DNA from: Persicitalea sp964500445
Lineage (GTDB): Bacteria > Bacteroidota > Bacteroidia > Cytophagales > Spirosomataceae
DNA length: 64,000 nucleotides
Assembly (NCBI GenBank): GCA_964500445.1
Contig: CAZCOG010000004.1
Span: 124,001-188,000, forward strand
Direction: 5' to 3'
Part shown: positions 43,886 to 51,831 of the stretch, piece by piece
Layout: each line of letters starts with the position of its first letter
Numbering within the stretch: position 1 is the stretch's first letter
Notes under the pieces: model-generated
Seen by the model: only the letters and a program-made list of their open reading frames with translations
The model's database searches: none
Told to the model about the DNA's origin: nothing
Position numbers and translations under genes: made by a program

Positions 43886-44551
43886 TTATTTTTCATCCTT
43901 GCTCCAATCCACTCTAAACTTGCCGTTGGTAATTTTTATGGTGTCGGTTTCGTCCGTTTTTTTTGTATTATCATGTTCGTGAGGGTCGAGATTTGCCGCC
44001 ATACCAGCACCGGCACCAGTCAGTACCTTTTTACCCAAGTTTGCCCGTAAACCCGAGCCTGTCATGGTGGCCAGTACTCTTTTTTGGTAGTATACGCCAT
44101 TCAAAGTACCCTCGAAATTACCTTCCACTGAGTTAGGTGTTGCCGATGTAATCGTCACAGTCCCACTCATTGATTCGCCATCATGAAAGCCGTGTCCCAT
44201 TTTCTTGGTTTCTTCAGTGCAGTCCACCAGCGCAAAAAGTTTCCCATCTGACTTGGGTTTATATTTCCGTTTTTCCATTTCACCCAAGTCTTCAATCGGA
44301 AAAGTACCGGGCTTTAATTCTTCCGTAAAATAGTACAAACGAATCCAAAGTTGTACGTCGGGGTTGACCTCGAAACCCGCCAAAGCCAGGTAGTTAAAAT
44401 CCTTTTTGTGAAAAGGAATCTTCAATCGTTTAGCCTCGGCCTTCCATTCCTTGCCATCGATGGTCGCAGAAATAAAGTTATTGGATTCCTGCGCCAAAGC
44501 CTGGAAAAGACTGCAGCCAACTAACAATAATGAAAGAAATATTTTTTTCAT
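43886..44551 (-). CDS. secreted protein, hypothetical
   Basis: A 221-residue exported protein from the ATG at 44551; the frame stays open to 44704 but the ATG begins a clean signal peptide (IFLSLLLVGCSLFQALAQ). The mature part starts with ISATIDGKEWKAEAKR, a motif seen in Bacteroidota DUF6252-like small beta proteins, and ends with an acidic tail (HEHDNTKKTDETDTIKITNG). A middle segment carries MGHGFHDGESMSGTVTITSAT. Function unknown. It has a terminator of its own and lies downstream of the LiaF-like operon terminator on the same strand. Confidence 0.7.
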   Translation of the reverse strand: MKKIFLSLLLVGCSLFQALAQESNNFISATIDGKEWKAEAKRLKIPFHKKDFNYLALAGFEVNPDVQLWIRLYYFTEELKPGTFPIEDLGEMEKRKYKPKSDGKLFALVDCTEETKKMGHGFHDGESMSGTVTITSATPNSVEGNFEGTLNGVYYQKRVLATMTGSGLRANLGKKVLTGAGAGMAANLDPHEHDNTKKTDETDTIKITNGKFRVDWSKDEK

Positions 44552-44670
44552 GACTATGGTAATAATAATTGATATATATATTTTGGTGGTGAAAGTACCT
44601 ACCAGGCTGTATTTGTCCAAAGCAAATGGCCTGGTACTTAGTAAGCGGTACACAAGATTGATTAAATGGA

Positions 44671-44700
44671 AAAACCCGCTCCTTTTTAAGAAAGAGCGGG
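44671..44700 (-). terminator. rho-independent terminator of the PspC/LiaF-like operon
   Basis: CCCGCTC (44675-44681) pairs with GAGCGGG (44694-44700) over a twelve-base loop; on the minus strand it is followed by a T-run (complement of 44670-44674). It lies 40 bases past the LiaF-like stop. Confidence 0.75.
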
Positions 44701-44740
44701 CCAAAACAGAACACTAAGTATCGCCTTAATTTGCCACTAA

Positions 44741-45811
44741 TTAATACCGTCGGATATTAACCTCTGAGAGTCCGGCGTCGTAGTCGATCACTATTTTCCG
44801 GGAGGCCTCTTCAAATCCGGGAGAGCGGTAAAGGTTATCACTGACTTTTCTCAGATCACCTAGATTGCGGTCGTTCAGAATACCCTCAATTCTGACCTCG
44901 CAACCTACCGATTGGGGTACTTCCAGCGTAACCGATGCCACACCTGATTCAATCTTGACATCGGTACGCTCAACCCGATCGCCTAGTTTCACATTCAGGT
45001 CAGCTACTCCTGTGCTTACTTTCAGAGTTTTTACTTTAAAATCACTCAAATCGAATTTTGCTTCCCCGGCACCAAGTCCCATATCGATGTTCCAGAGAGG
45101 CTTTGCATTGAGGTTGATTTCTACCGAATTTTCGTTTTTACCTTTCTTGAGATTAATCCGCCCGCTTTCCATCTTGAAGTCGATGACAGCGGTATTGGTA
45201 TTTCGGTTATTCCGGATATCCGACCTGAACCCTCCCAGAGACGATCGCGATTCTGCTTCAAATAGCTTGTCCGTACTACTATTGATTTTAAATTCCCCGG
45301 CGCCGCCCTCAAAATTCAGCGTTGCCTCTTTCAAATCATTTTCCATTTCGTATTCGTAGTGACGGTTCCGAATATCGCGATTTTCAGACTGCTTTTCCTT
45401 GTCTCGATTGTAGTCTTCTTCGTATTTCCGGCTCCGTTCTCTATTTTCTTCCCGCAAACGGTTCCGATTTCTGTTATTGTCGCCAAAATCCCATTCATCG
45501 TCATCATTATCCCAGTCGTTGTCCCAATCAAAGTTCCAGTTTCCCCGATTATTATTTAGCGCCCGATCGGTTCGATGCGTGATCCCCCCCAAAACGGCCA
45601 GCGCAATCAGAACCCCCGCTATCCCGCCTCCCCAACCACCGCGTTCACGACCGCTGGCCAGCAGACTAATGCCTGCCAATACCAGTAATACAGGCCAAAA
45701 GCGGGACACTTCGTACCAGTCGATGTCCAACACGCCCAAATTCCTCAGGAGCCAAAAACTACCCAGTATGATGAGCAAACCGCCCCAGAATATTCCGCTT
45801 GATTTTTTCAT
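44741..45811 (-). CDS. LiaF-like envelope-stress protein with toastrack domain
   Basis: A 356-residue membrane protein. Residues 1-75 hold three hydrophobic segments, the first two (WGGLLIILGSFWLLRNLGVL; FWPVLLVLAGISLLASG) being the LiaI/LiaF-type membrane module. A highly charged linker of Asn, Asp, Arg and Glu runs from about residue 85 to 155. The rest is a right-handed beta-structure of repeated strands (GAGEFKINSST; SGRINLKKGKNE; GAGEAKFDLSDF; SGVASVTLEVPQ) fitting the toastrack/DUF2154 domain of LiaF and related cell-wall-antibiotic response proteins. It is the last gene of an operon with a small two-helix protein and a PspC protein. Confidence 0.82.
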   Translation of the reverse strand: MKKSSGIFWGGLLIILGSFWLLRNLGVLDIDWYEVSRFWPVLLVLAGISLLASGRERGGWGGGIAGVLIALAVLGGITHRTDRALNNNRGNWNFDWDNDWDNDDDEWDFGDNNRNRNRLREENRERSRKYEEDYNRDKEKQSENRDIRNRHYEYEMENDLKEATLNFEGGAGEFKINSSTDKLFEAESRSSLGGFRSDIRNNRNTNTAVIDFKMESGRINLKKGKNENSVEINLNAKPLWNIDMGLGAGEAKFDLSDFKVKTLKVSTGVADLNVKLGDRVERTDVKIESGVASVTLEVPQSVGCEVRIEGILNDRNLGDLRKVSDNLYRSPGFEEASRKIVIDYDAGLSEVNIRRY

Positions 45812-45825
45812 ATTTGAAAATATAT

Positions 45826-46011
45826 TTAGAGGTTGGAATCAGTTGACTGTCTGGAGCCCAATTGCTGGCGAAGCAAGAGTAAGGCCCCGGAAACGATCAG
45901 GATTATGGGCAGAAAGTAGCGTCCGAAATCAAAGTCTGAAAACTCTTCGACCAGAAATAATACGCCTACAACGATGAGGATTATTCCCCAGAATGTGTTT
46001 TTGAAATTCAT
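45826..46011 (-). CDS. small two-helix LiaI-like membrane protein
   Basis: A 61-residue protein made of two transmembrane helices with a short acidic loop (WGIILIVVGVLFLVEEFSDF, then FLPIILIVSGALLLLRQ). This is the LiaI/DUF5668 module that also occurs in the upstream PspC protein and the downstream LiaF-like protein. The end of the gene is 14 bases from the LiaF-like start, so the two are co-transcribed. It probably assembles with its larger neighbours in the inner membrane. Confidence 0.8.
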   Translation of the reverse strand: MNFKNTFWGIILIVVGVLFLVEEFSDFDFGRYFLPIILIVSGALLLLRQQLGSRQSTDSNL

Positions 46012-46073
46012 GGCTATTTTGATATTTATGGTTTAACATATGGAACCTGGCACGATGTACCTTTCCAGCGGCG

Positions 46074-46724
46074 TCACCTGATTTTTGGTGGCTCATCACT
46101 GGGATCAGTTTCTCCGTCCGGGTCCGAAGGCGCATCAGGTTCAATGCTGGGATTGTTGACCTGAGTATCAAAAGGCCGATAAGGTACGGGGTCGGGCTCA
46201 GTCGGAGGAAATGGGTCGTGTGGGGAAAACGGGTCAGCAGGTGGTGGCGTGTTCGTCGTCCCGGAAAACTGCTCTTTGTCTCGCTGACGGAGCAGAAGAT
46301 AAGCACCACCTAAGATAAGGGCTACGGGCCAAATGTACTCCCGGATTTGATACCAGTAAGGCAATTCATCCAATAACAAGATAGCTCCCACACCGAGAAG
46401 TACTACACCAATGATTTTGATCGAGCGGTCGGGATCGGAGCTATTGGGCTGACTCGTCGAAGTATATGGTCCGGAACCAACATTTTGGTTGCCAACGGTG
46501 CCATCGACCATCCCATTCCCACCCGGTAATCCCTCGGGCAAAGCTGCCCAAAAGATGATGTAAACGACTGCCGTCCAAAAGAAGTTAGGCGGGATGGGTA
46601 ATAGTAACAACACTACCCATAATACGCGGATAATGGTACGGTCGATGCCGAAATAATCGCTCATCCCGGCGGCAACACCTCCTACGACTGCTTCGCTGGG
46701 GATCCGGGTTAATTTCCTTTCCAT
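46074..46724 (-). CDS. PspC-domain protein with second LiaI-like membrane module
   Basis: A 216-residue membrane protein from the ATG at 46724 (the frame is open further upstream but the N-terminus there shows no domain). Residues 1-60 are a PspC domain: KLTRIPSEAVVGGVAAGMSD, FGIDRTIIRVLWVVLLLL and WTAVVYIIFWAALPEG. After a Gly/Asn/Ser-rich linker a second helix pair (GVVLLGVGAILLLDELPYW; WPVALILGGAYLLLRQ) is again LiaI-like. The C-terminal 60 residues are Pro/Asp/Glu-rich (PFSPHDPFPPTEPDPVPYRP). PspC senses envelope stress in proteobacteria and sits in one operon with LiaF-like genes here. Confidence 0.85.
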   Translation of the reverse strand: MERKLTRIPSEAVVGGVAAGMSDYFGIDRTIIRVLWVVLLLLPIPPNFFWTAVVYIIFWAALPEGLPGGNGMVDGTVGNQNVGSGPYTSTSQPNSSDPDRSIKIIGVVLLGVGAILLLDELPYWYQIREYIWPVALILGGAYLLLRQRDKEQFSGTTNTPPPADPFSPHDPFPPTEPDPVPYRPFDTQVNNPSIEPDAPSDPDGETDPSDEPPKIR

Positions 46725-46835
46725 GGCTATTGAATGTTTAGGTACTTTATTTTTAAAATGATTGGTCGAGGCTTGCAGTACTTTGGTGCTCGCTTTTCTG
46801 ACCCAAATAAAGTGAGTTTTCCCTTTATTTGCAAT

Positions 46836-46843
46836 CAAAGGTA
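46836..46843 (-). promoter_or_regulatory. putative -7 box of the PspC operon promoter
   Basis: On the minus strand this is TACCTTTG, a perfect TAnnTTTG, 112 bases before the chosen PspC ATG. A CAAA at 46869-46872 would be a -33 element at slightly long spacing. Confidence 0.45.
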
Positions 46844-46951
46844 GTAGGTTATACAAGATACCGACCCCCAAAAATTTATAATCGGTAGTTGAATGGGTTA
46901 AGTGGTGAATATTATTGGTGGCCTTTTAAATGATTATTTCTTTTTGACCCC

Positions 46952-47578
46952 TCAGACCTCCGTTTCCAAAGATTCAAGAATATCCATCAAGCTGCCAAAG
47001 TCTTTATAGCCGGGACGGATTTCTTCACTACCACGTAAGGCAATGCCTGCGGTATTTGTAGAGATCAATAAATCAGATAAAGCATTTCCGTTCTCCAGCC
47101 CAAAACCTAGCAAAATTGAAAATTCCCTGGATAAAGTTAGGAGATAATCCTGCCATTCGTCGGTCAGGGGCGCGTTCTGATTGCTTTCCAGCAAGAAGAA
47201 TTCCACCTCCCCAGCGTAGCGGCTCATCAACGCATCCAGTTCATCCGCTTCGTAGTGATCGACATCTATCCGTAGAAGTATTGGCTTATTAAGTTCACTT
47301 TTCAGATAAAGCAGCAGGTCGGGATCTTCAATCTGCAAGGCATCGAATTCGTAATTACCGAGAATACTTAATAATTTTTCCGGATCTTTTTCCGAGGATT
47401 CTGCCACCAGTCTTACGCCGGCAATCCAGGCTCGAATTTCGGCGTATTTCTTTGGTACTATATGATGATCCGAATTCTCATCGATAGAGAAACCCAACAT
47501 ATCGACGCCCATCCCGGCACAGTAGCGGGCGTCGGACAGGTTGGTGACGTTGCTTATCTTTACAAAAGTTTTGAGCAT
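46952..47578 (-). CDS. divergent TrpF-like (phosphoribosylanthranilate isomerase-fold) protein
   Basis: A 208-residue TIM-barrel protein that resembles TrpF: KISNVTNLSDARYCAGMGVDMLGFSI matches the KICGLT...DA...GAD.LGF opening, FDALQIEDPD corresponds to the QLHG strand, and LLGFGLENGNALSDLL to the C-terminal phosphate-binding GGL segment. Key changes: the catalytic Cys of KICG is Ser 9 here, QLHG is QIED, and the final phosphate motif lacks the tandem Gly. No other trp genes are near. It may be an inactive or re-purposed paralogue rather than the isomerase of tryptophan synthesis. Confidence 0.72.
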   Translation of the reverse strand: MLKTFVKISNVTNLSDARYCAGMGVDMLGFSIDENSDHHIVPKKYAEIRAWIAGVRLVAESSEKDPEKLLSILGNYEFDALQIEDPDLLLYLKSELNKPILLRIDVDHYEADELDALMSRYAGEVEFFLLESNQNAPLTDEWQDYLLTLSREFSILLGFGLENGNALSDLLISTNTAGIALRGSEEIRPGYKDFGSLMDILESLETEV

Positions 47579-47656
47579 TTACTTGATGGGTAGTTTACTG
47601 GCTAGTGGCCTTGATTGAATATGCTATTATTCATTAATTGCGTGGTTTTCTGAATA

Positions 47657-47664
47657 CAAAATTA
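47657..47664 (-). promoter_or_regulatory. putative -7 box of the TrpF-like gene
   Basis: On the minus strand this reads TAATTTTG, matching TAnnTTTG, 79 bases before the ATG at 47578. No -33 partner found. Confidence 0.35.
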
Positions 47665-47781
47665 CGACAAACTTGCGGTTCGACCCAGAAAGGAACTAAG
47701 TCCCGCAAGCCATACGTTTCAACCCGATACTAAAAAAACAAATACAAATCGGAAGGCTTTGAACCTTCGCTGATTACGATT

Positions 47782-48906
47782 ATGAGCAAACACGGAAGAA
47801 TCCTGGTCGCCATGAGCGGCGGGATAGACAGTTCTTTGGCGGCGGTGATGCTGCATGAAGAAGGCTACGAAGTCATCGGTATGACGATGAAAACCTGGGA
47901 TTACGCCGGAAGTGGCGGTTCCAAAAAAGAAACGGGCTGCTGCTCCCTTGACTCCATCAACGACGCCCGTAATATAGCCGTGCAATTGGGCTTCCCCCAT
48001 TACATTCTGGATATCAGGGCTGAGTTTGGCGATTACGTAATCGATCATTTTACGGGCGAGTACCTTGAAGGCCGTACTCCCAATCCCTGTGTACTTTGTA
48101 ACACCCACATTAAATGGGATGCACTACTGCGCCGCGCTGATCGTCTTGATTGCGAATCGATTGCTACCGGACACTACGCCAACATCCGCAAGATGGAAGG
48201 CGGCCAAGCCGATGGTCGCCACGTCATATCCAAAGGAATCGATACCTGGAAAGATCAAAGCTATGTGCTATGGGGGGTATCCCTGGAGAGTCTGAGCCGC
48301 ACAAAACTACCCCTGGGTTATTTGCATAAAAGCGAGATCAGAGAGATGGCGAAGGAACGGGGGTTTATTGATTTGGTAAACAAATCGGAAAGCTACGAGA
48401 TTTGCTTTGTGCCCGATAATGACTATCGGGGGTTCCTAAAAAGAAGAATCCCGGGGCTAGAGGCTGAGGTCGCAGGCGGAAACTTTGTGCATCAGGACGG
48501 TACGGTACTTGGCCAACATGAAGGTTATCCATTTTATACGGTAGGACAACGAAAAGGACTGGGAATTGCACTGGGCCGCCCTGTATTTGTAACCGAAATC
48601 CGCAAAGATACCAATGAAGTGGTACTTGGCGATCTGCCAGATCTCTATCGCGACGGCATGATTGTCGGCAAACTTAATATGCAAAAATACTCCACATTAC
48701 CTGAGCCGCTGGAAACTGTAACTAAGGTGCGTTACAAACATGAAGGTACCCCTGCCATAATAGCACAGGAGGAACCCGATCGTATTCGGGTTGACTTCCA
48801 TGACGGAGTTAATGGCATTGCGCCCGGTCAGGCAGCGGTATTTTATGAGGGCGATGATGTAGTAGGCGGAGGCTGGATTATGAAAAGCTACCGGCAAGAC
48901 AGATAG
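47782..48906 (+). CDS. mnmA: tRNA-specific 2-thiouridylase
   Basis: Installs sulfur at uridine 34 of tRNA-Lys, Glu and Gln, taking the sulfur from a persulfide relay and activating the uridine with ATP. At 374 residues it has the normal length. Features: the PP-loop ILVAMSGGIDSSLAAVML, the TPNPCVLCNTHIKW motif carrying the first catalytic Cys (residue 106), GHYANI, KDQSYVLWGV, and the second catalytic Cys 208 in SYEICFVPDN. The C-terminal beta domain ends with FYEGDDVVGGGWI. A short Rdx protein gene follows by 54 bases and may be co-transcribed. Confidence 0.96.
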   Translation: MSKHGRILVAMSGGIDSSLAAVMLHEEGYEVIGMTMKTWDYAGSGGSKKETGCCSLDSINDARNIAVQLGFPHYILDIRAEFGDYVIDHFTGEYLEGRTPNPCVLCNTHIKWDALLRRADRLDCESIATGHYANIRKMEGGQADGRHVISKGIDTWKDQSYVLWGVSLESLSRTKLPLGYLHKSEIREMAKERGFIDLVNKSESYEICFVPDNDYRGFLKRRIPGLEAEVAGGNFVHQDGTVLGQHEGYPFYTVGQRKGLGIALGRPVFVTEIRKDTNEVVLGDLPDLYRDGMIVGKLNMQKYSTLPEPLETVTKVRYKHEGTPAIIAQEEPDRIRVDFHDGVNGIAPGQAAVFYEGDDVVGGGWIMKSYRQDR

Positions 48907-48960
48907 TACAGTCGAGCTTGTGAAGAATTGCTCTGGTAATTACCCTTACCGAGATTAGGA

Positions 48961-49245
48961 ATGTCATTAAGTACTTTAAAAATAGAGTATTGCCCCAAAT
49001 GTGGCTGGCTGTTGCGGGCAACCTGGCTAGCGCAGGAGCTATTGACCACTTTTTCGGAAGAGAGATTAGGTGTTCTCCTCAGACCTGCCGAGGAGGCAGG
49101 TCACTTTTCAGTTACCTTAGATGATGAAGTACTGTGGAATAGAAAACATGAAGGCCGTTTTCCTGAACCAAAGGAAATCAAATTAATTGTGAGGGACAGA
49201 ATTGCACCTTCGAAGTCACTTGGCCACAGCGAGCGAAAAAATTAA
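48961..49245 (+). CDS. Rdx/SelW-like thioredoxin-fold protein
   Basis: A 94-residue protein of the SelT/SelW/SelH (Rdx) family, small redox proteins with a thioredoxin-like fold. The CxxC redox motif is Cys 11 and Cys 14 in IEYCPKCGWLLRATWLAQEL, with Cys in place of the selenocysteine found in some members. The closing DEVLWNRKHEGRFPEPKEIK fits the family strand and helix. It lies 54 bases after mnmA on the same strand. The redox partner is unknown; co-occurrence with MnmA is suggestive of sulfur or redox chemistry only by position. Confidence 0.88.
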   Translation: MSLSTLKIEYCPKCGWLLRATWLAQELLTTFSEERLGVLLRPAEEAGHFSVTLDDEVLWNRKHEGRFPEPKEIKLIVRDRIAPSKSLGHSERKN

Positions 49246-49250
49246 AAGCT

Positions 49251-49300
49251 AGTGGTGGGCAAATAATCCCTGGTACTGTGGATTGTTCGCCACTTGTCTT
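49251..49300 (+). terminator. putative terminator after mnmA and the Rdx gene
   Basis: GGGCAAATAATCC (49257-49269) pairs with GGATTGTTCGCC (49280-49291) with one mismatch, extended by AGTGG and CCACT, and followed by a T-rich stretch. Moderate quality. Confidence 0.5.
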
Positions 49301-49491
49301 ATTTCATGAAACTTTTTTTTATTTTACTAAAAGTTACCACTTCGCTGATAATTAGTCGATTACACAGAAAACAGCGCAACTTTATTTTGGAATATTAGAA
49401 CTACCCTCCTTTCGGACTAATTTTTTAAACAGTAGAGGCAACAGTATCAAATTGGTGCTGATCTAAATCTTTAACTTAAAAATTGAAAATT

Positions 49492-49992
49492 ATGTCTGAT
49501 AAACTGAAAAACCTTCAAGACCTGTTAGAACATCAAATCAAAGATTTGTACAGTGCAGAGTCGCAAATCATCGCGGCATTGCCAAAAATGGTCAATAAAG
49601 CATCCAGCCAGAAATTGAAAGATGCTTTCAACTCGCATCTTAAGGAAACAGAAGAACAGAAATCGCGGCTCGAGGAGATTTGCAGCAAACTGGGAATCAA
49701 GCCCGGCGGAGAAAAGTGCAAGGCAATGGAGGGAATAATTAAAGAAGCTGCTTCATTCATGGATGAGAAAGCTGAAGAAGCCGTTATGGATGCCGGACTT
49801 ATTGCGGAAGCGCAACGCGTTGAGCACTATGAGATCACCGGCTATGGTACGGCACATCGTTATGCCGATCAACTTGGTCATAAAGAGGTAGCCGACTTGC
49901 TTGCCAAAACTCTGGAAGAGGAAAAAGATGCCGATGAAAAATTGAATGATTTGGCAATAGAGACGATTAATCTGCAAGCTCAGGAAGCCTGA
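49492..49992 (+). CDS. YciF-like ferritin-fold protein (DUF892)
   Basis: A 166-residue protein from the ATG at 49492 (a TTG three codons earlier is not needed). It belongs to the YciF/DUF892 branch of the ferritin-like four-helix-bundle proteins, induced by stress in enterics. Typical features: LEHQIKDLYSAESQIIAALP, HLKETEEQKSRLEEICSKLG, the acidic helix AGLIAEAQRVEHYEITGYGT with likely metal ligands, and LAKTLEEEKDADEKLNDLA. It probably binds a di-iron or similar centre. A very strong terminator follows, shared with the convergent DinB gene. A promoter upstream was not clearly matched. Confidence 0.88.
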   Translation: MSDKLKNLQDLLEHQIKDLYSAESQIIAALPKMVNKASSQKLKDAFNSHLKETEEQKSRLEEICSKLGIKPGGEKCKAMEGIIKEAASFMDEKAEEAVMDAGLIAEAQRVEHYEITGYGTAHRYADQLGHKEVADLLAKTLEEEKDADEKLNDLAIETINLQAQEA

Positions 49993-50010
49993 TTTTAGAA
50001 TTTTAGAAAT

Positions 50011-50049
50011 AAAAAATGGCCTGAACCGATTTGGTTCAGGCCATTTTTT
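50011..50049. terminator. two-way terminator between YciF-like and DinB genes
   Basis: AAAAAATGGCCTGAACC (50011-50027) pairs with GGTTCAGGCCATTTTTT (50033-50049), a perfect 17-base stem. It ends both convergent genes and overlaps the DinB stop codon. Confidence 0.92.
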
Positions 50050-50572
50050 ATTTGTGTACTAATGGCAAGTACCTTTCAACTACTATATTTTTATGGTGAA
50101 GTGCGTGACCAACGACCACAAATCCCAGAGCTCCGGCCGAAATCTGAACTTTTGAAGCTACCCCAGTCCGGCACAATATGGACTCAGGCCAATATTGGAA
50201 TTGGGCAATGGTCGACGCTCTGACCATTTCGAACTCAGTAAATAGATCTTCCAAAGTTCTATTTTTAACCTCAGCATTTTCAGCGTAAAAATTTTCTTCA
50301 AAACCCGGTAATTCAGTACGGTCATTTCGGGCAAAGCGCAAAGCACGGTAACTCATAATTCTTTCCGTGTCAATACAATGCTGAAATATCTGTTTGATAG
50401 TCCATTTACCTGGTTCGTAGATTCTTTCTCCAATTGCTTCAAGTAATACCTGATCGGGATAGAGGTTTTTGGGAGAAAACTTTTTCAGGGCATCGATCAA
50501 ATCGATGTTTTCGACCAGATTGATATAACGGTCGAAGAACTGGGGTTTGGGATCAATTTCGTTTGCTTTCAT
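50048..50572 (-). CDS. DinB-family putative metal-dependent protein
   Basis: A 174-residue four-helix-bundle protein of the DinB/YfiT superfamily, which includes metal-dependent thiol transferases (bacillithiol, mycothiol). The metal-binding histidines are recognisable in KWTIKQIFQHCIDTERIMSYR (His 72 region) and VVGHALHHKNIVVERYLPLV near the C-terminus (HALHH). The second site residue lies between them. Bacteroidota have many such proteins; the substrate cannot be assigned. It shares a 65-base divergent intergenic region with the glycosyltransferase gene at 50638. Confidence 0.88.
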   Translation of the reverse strand: MKANEIDPKPQFFDRYINLVENIDLIDALKKFSPKNLYPDQVLLEAIGERIYEPGKWTIKQIFQHCIDTERIMSYRALRFARNDRTELPGFEENFYAENAEVKNRTLEDLFTEFEMVRASTIAQFQYWPESILCRTGVASKVQISAGALGFVVVGHALHHKNIVVERYLPLVHK

Positions 50573-50583
50573 AGTTTTTAAAA

Positions 50584-50619
50584 CAGAATGCCGAAATTAG
50601 CGATTTTTCCGGCATTCTG
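50584..50619. promoter_or_regulatory. inverted repeat in a divergent promoter region
   Basis: CAGAATGCCG (50584-50593) and CGGCATTCTG (50610-50619) form a perfect 10-base inverted repeat with a 16-base spacer in the short gap between the divergent DinB and glycosyltransferase genes. It could be an operator or a transcript hairpin; no T-tract follows. Confidence 0.35.
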
Positions 50620-50637
50620 CCGGACGGCCGCCACTTC

Positions 50638-51819
50638 ATGAAACTTTTACTTTTCGATACCGTCCTGGACGGTCACCATGCTGATTACCTGACTCATCTG
50701 ATCGAGTACTGGCATGAACAAAAAATAGAAGGCATACTATATATAGTTGCGCCCCAGGGACTCGCCGGACAGTTTTCTTCTGAGATTACCAGCAACACTC
50801 GAATAAAATTTTCTGAGCTTACTCCACAGGAAACTGATAGAATAAGAGACTCGTCCATGGTTGGCCGCTCTTTCACGTCCTGGAATATTTATCTTAAGTA
50901 CGCCCGATTTATACGTCCCGACCATGCCCTTCTCATGTACTTCGATCTTTTCCAGCTGGGTTTTTGGTTGGGTCGGAAATCACCTTGTCCTGTTTCTGGC
51001 ATATACTTCCGGCCTAATTTTCAACGGTCTGAAAATGCTTCTTTGAAAGGAAGACTGGTACTTCGGTCGAAGAAATTTATGCTCCGCCGTGTATTAGCAA
51101 AGTCTGATTTCGGGGTACTTTTTTGCCTGGATAAATCAGCGGTTCCCGAAATACTGACCATCGCGAAAGGAGCAAACGTCCTGCCTCTCAGCGACCCTGT
51201 TAAGTATTTCTCACATTCCAATGATCCAGTAGAAGCAGAGTGGCAGAAACTCGACTTAGAAAAATCACGTAAGGTATTTCTATTGTTTGGCTATTTGGAT
51301 GACCGCAAGGGAATTGAACCCGTACTGGATTCTCTCGCCTTGTTAACACCAGAAGAAAGCAAGCGTGTGACGCTGGTGTTGGCCGGTCCCATCAGTGATA
51401 GTTTTGGCCAATTGGTGAAATCAAAGATAGATTCAATACATACCGATGCGCAGATTGTGTGTCTTTTTCAGACATTCAAAGGGCCAGCTATTCAATATCT
51501 CTTCGCTCAGTCTGACTTTGTCCTGACCCTCTACCAAAGACATGTTGGAATGAGTTCAATCGTAGTGAGGGCCGCATTAGCTCAGAAGCCCCTTATATCC
51601 TCGGACTTTGGGTACTTAGGTACTTTGGTAGGCAGCAGTAAACTAGGAATTAGGGTAGATTCCGAATCGCCCGCTGCGATTTGTGAAGCCTTCAGGCATG
51701 CCTTGCAGAGACAATTTATTTTCGACCGCCACGCAGCAGAGAGGCTCGCTAAGGAAAATACGCCCCAAGCCTTTGCACAGCAGATTATAAAAGGGATATC
51801 AGGAAAACCTGAGCGATAA
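50638..51819 (+). CDS. glycosyltransferase, GT-B fold (GT4-like)
   Basis: A 393-residue glycosyltransferase. The N-terminal Rossmann domain starts LLLFDTVLDGHHADYLTHLI; the C-terminal domain has KVFLLFGYLDDRKGIEPVLD, RVTLVLAGPISDS, the phosphate-contact region SDFVLTLYQRHVGMSSIVVR with the conserved acidic/Ser pattern of GT4, and PLISSDFGYLGTLV. It is more divergent than standard GT4 proteins (no clear EX7E pair, the usual second Glu falling on Met-Ser). It is alone on its strand and divergent from DinB. Substrate unknown; surface polysaccharide synthesis is a fair guess. Confidence 0.78.
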   Translation: MKLLLFDTVLDGHHADYLTHLIEYWHEQKIEGILYIVAPQGLAGQFSSEITSNTRIKFSELTPQETDRIRDSSMVGRSFTSWNIYLKYARFIRPDHALLMYFDLFQLGFWLGRKSPCPVSGIYFRPNFQRSENASLKGRLVLRSKKFMLRRVLAKSDFGVLFCLDKSAVPEILTIAKGANVLPLSDPVKYFSHSNDPVEAEWQKLDLEKSRKVFLLFGYLDDRKGIEPVLDSLALLTPEESKRVTLVLAGPISDSFGQLVKSKIDSIHTDAQIVCLFQTFKGPAIQYLFAQSDFVLTLYQRHVGMSSIVVRAALAQKPLISSDFGYLGTLVGSSKLGIRVDSESPAAICEAFRHALQRQFIFDRHAAERLAKENTPQAFAQQIIKGISGKPER

Positions 51820-51831
51820 AATCAGTATTTA

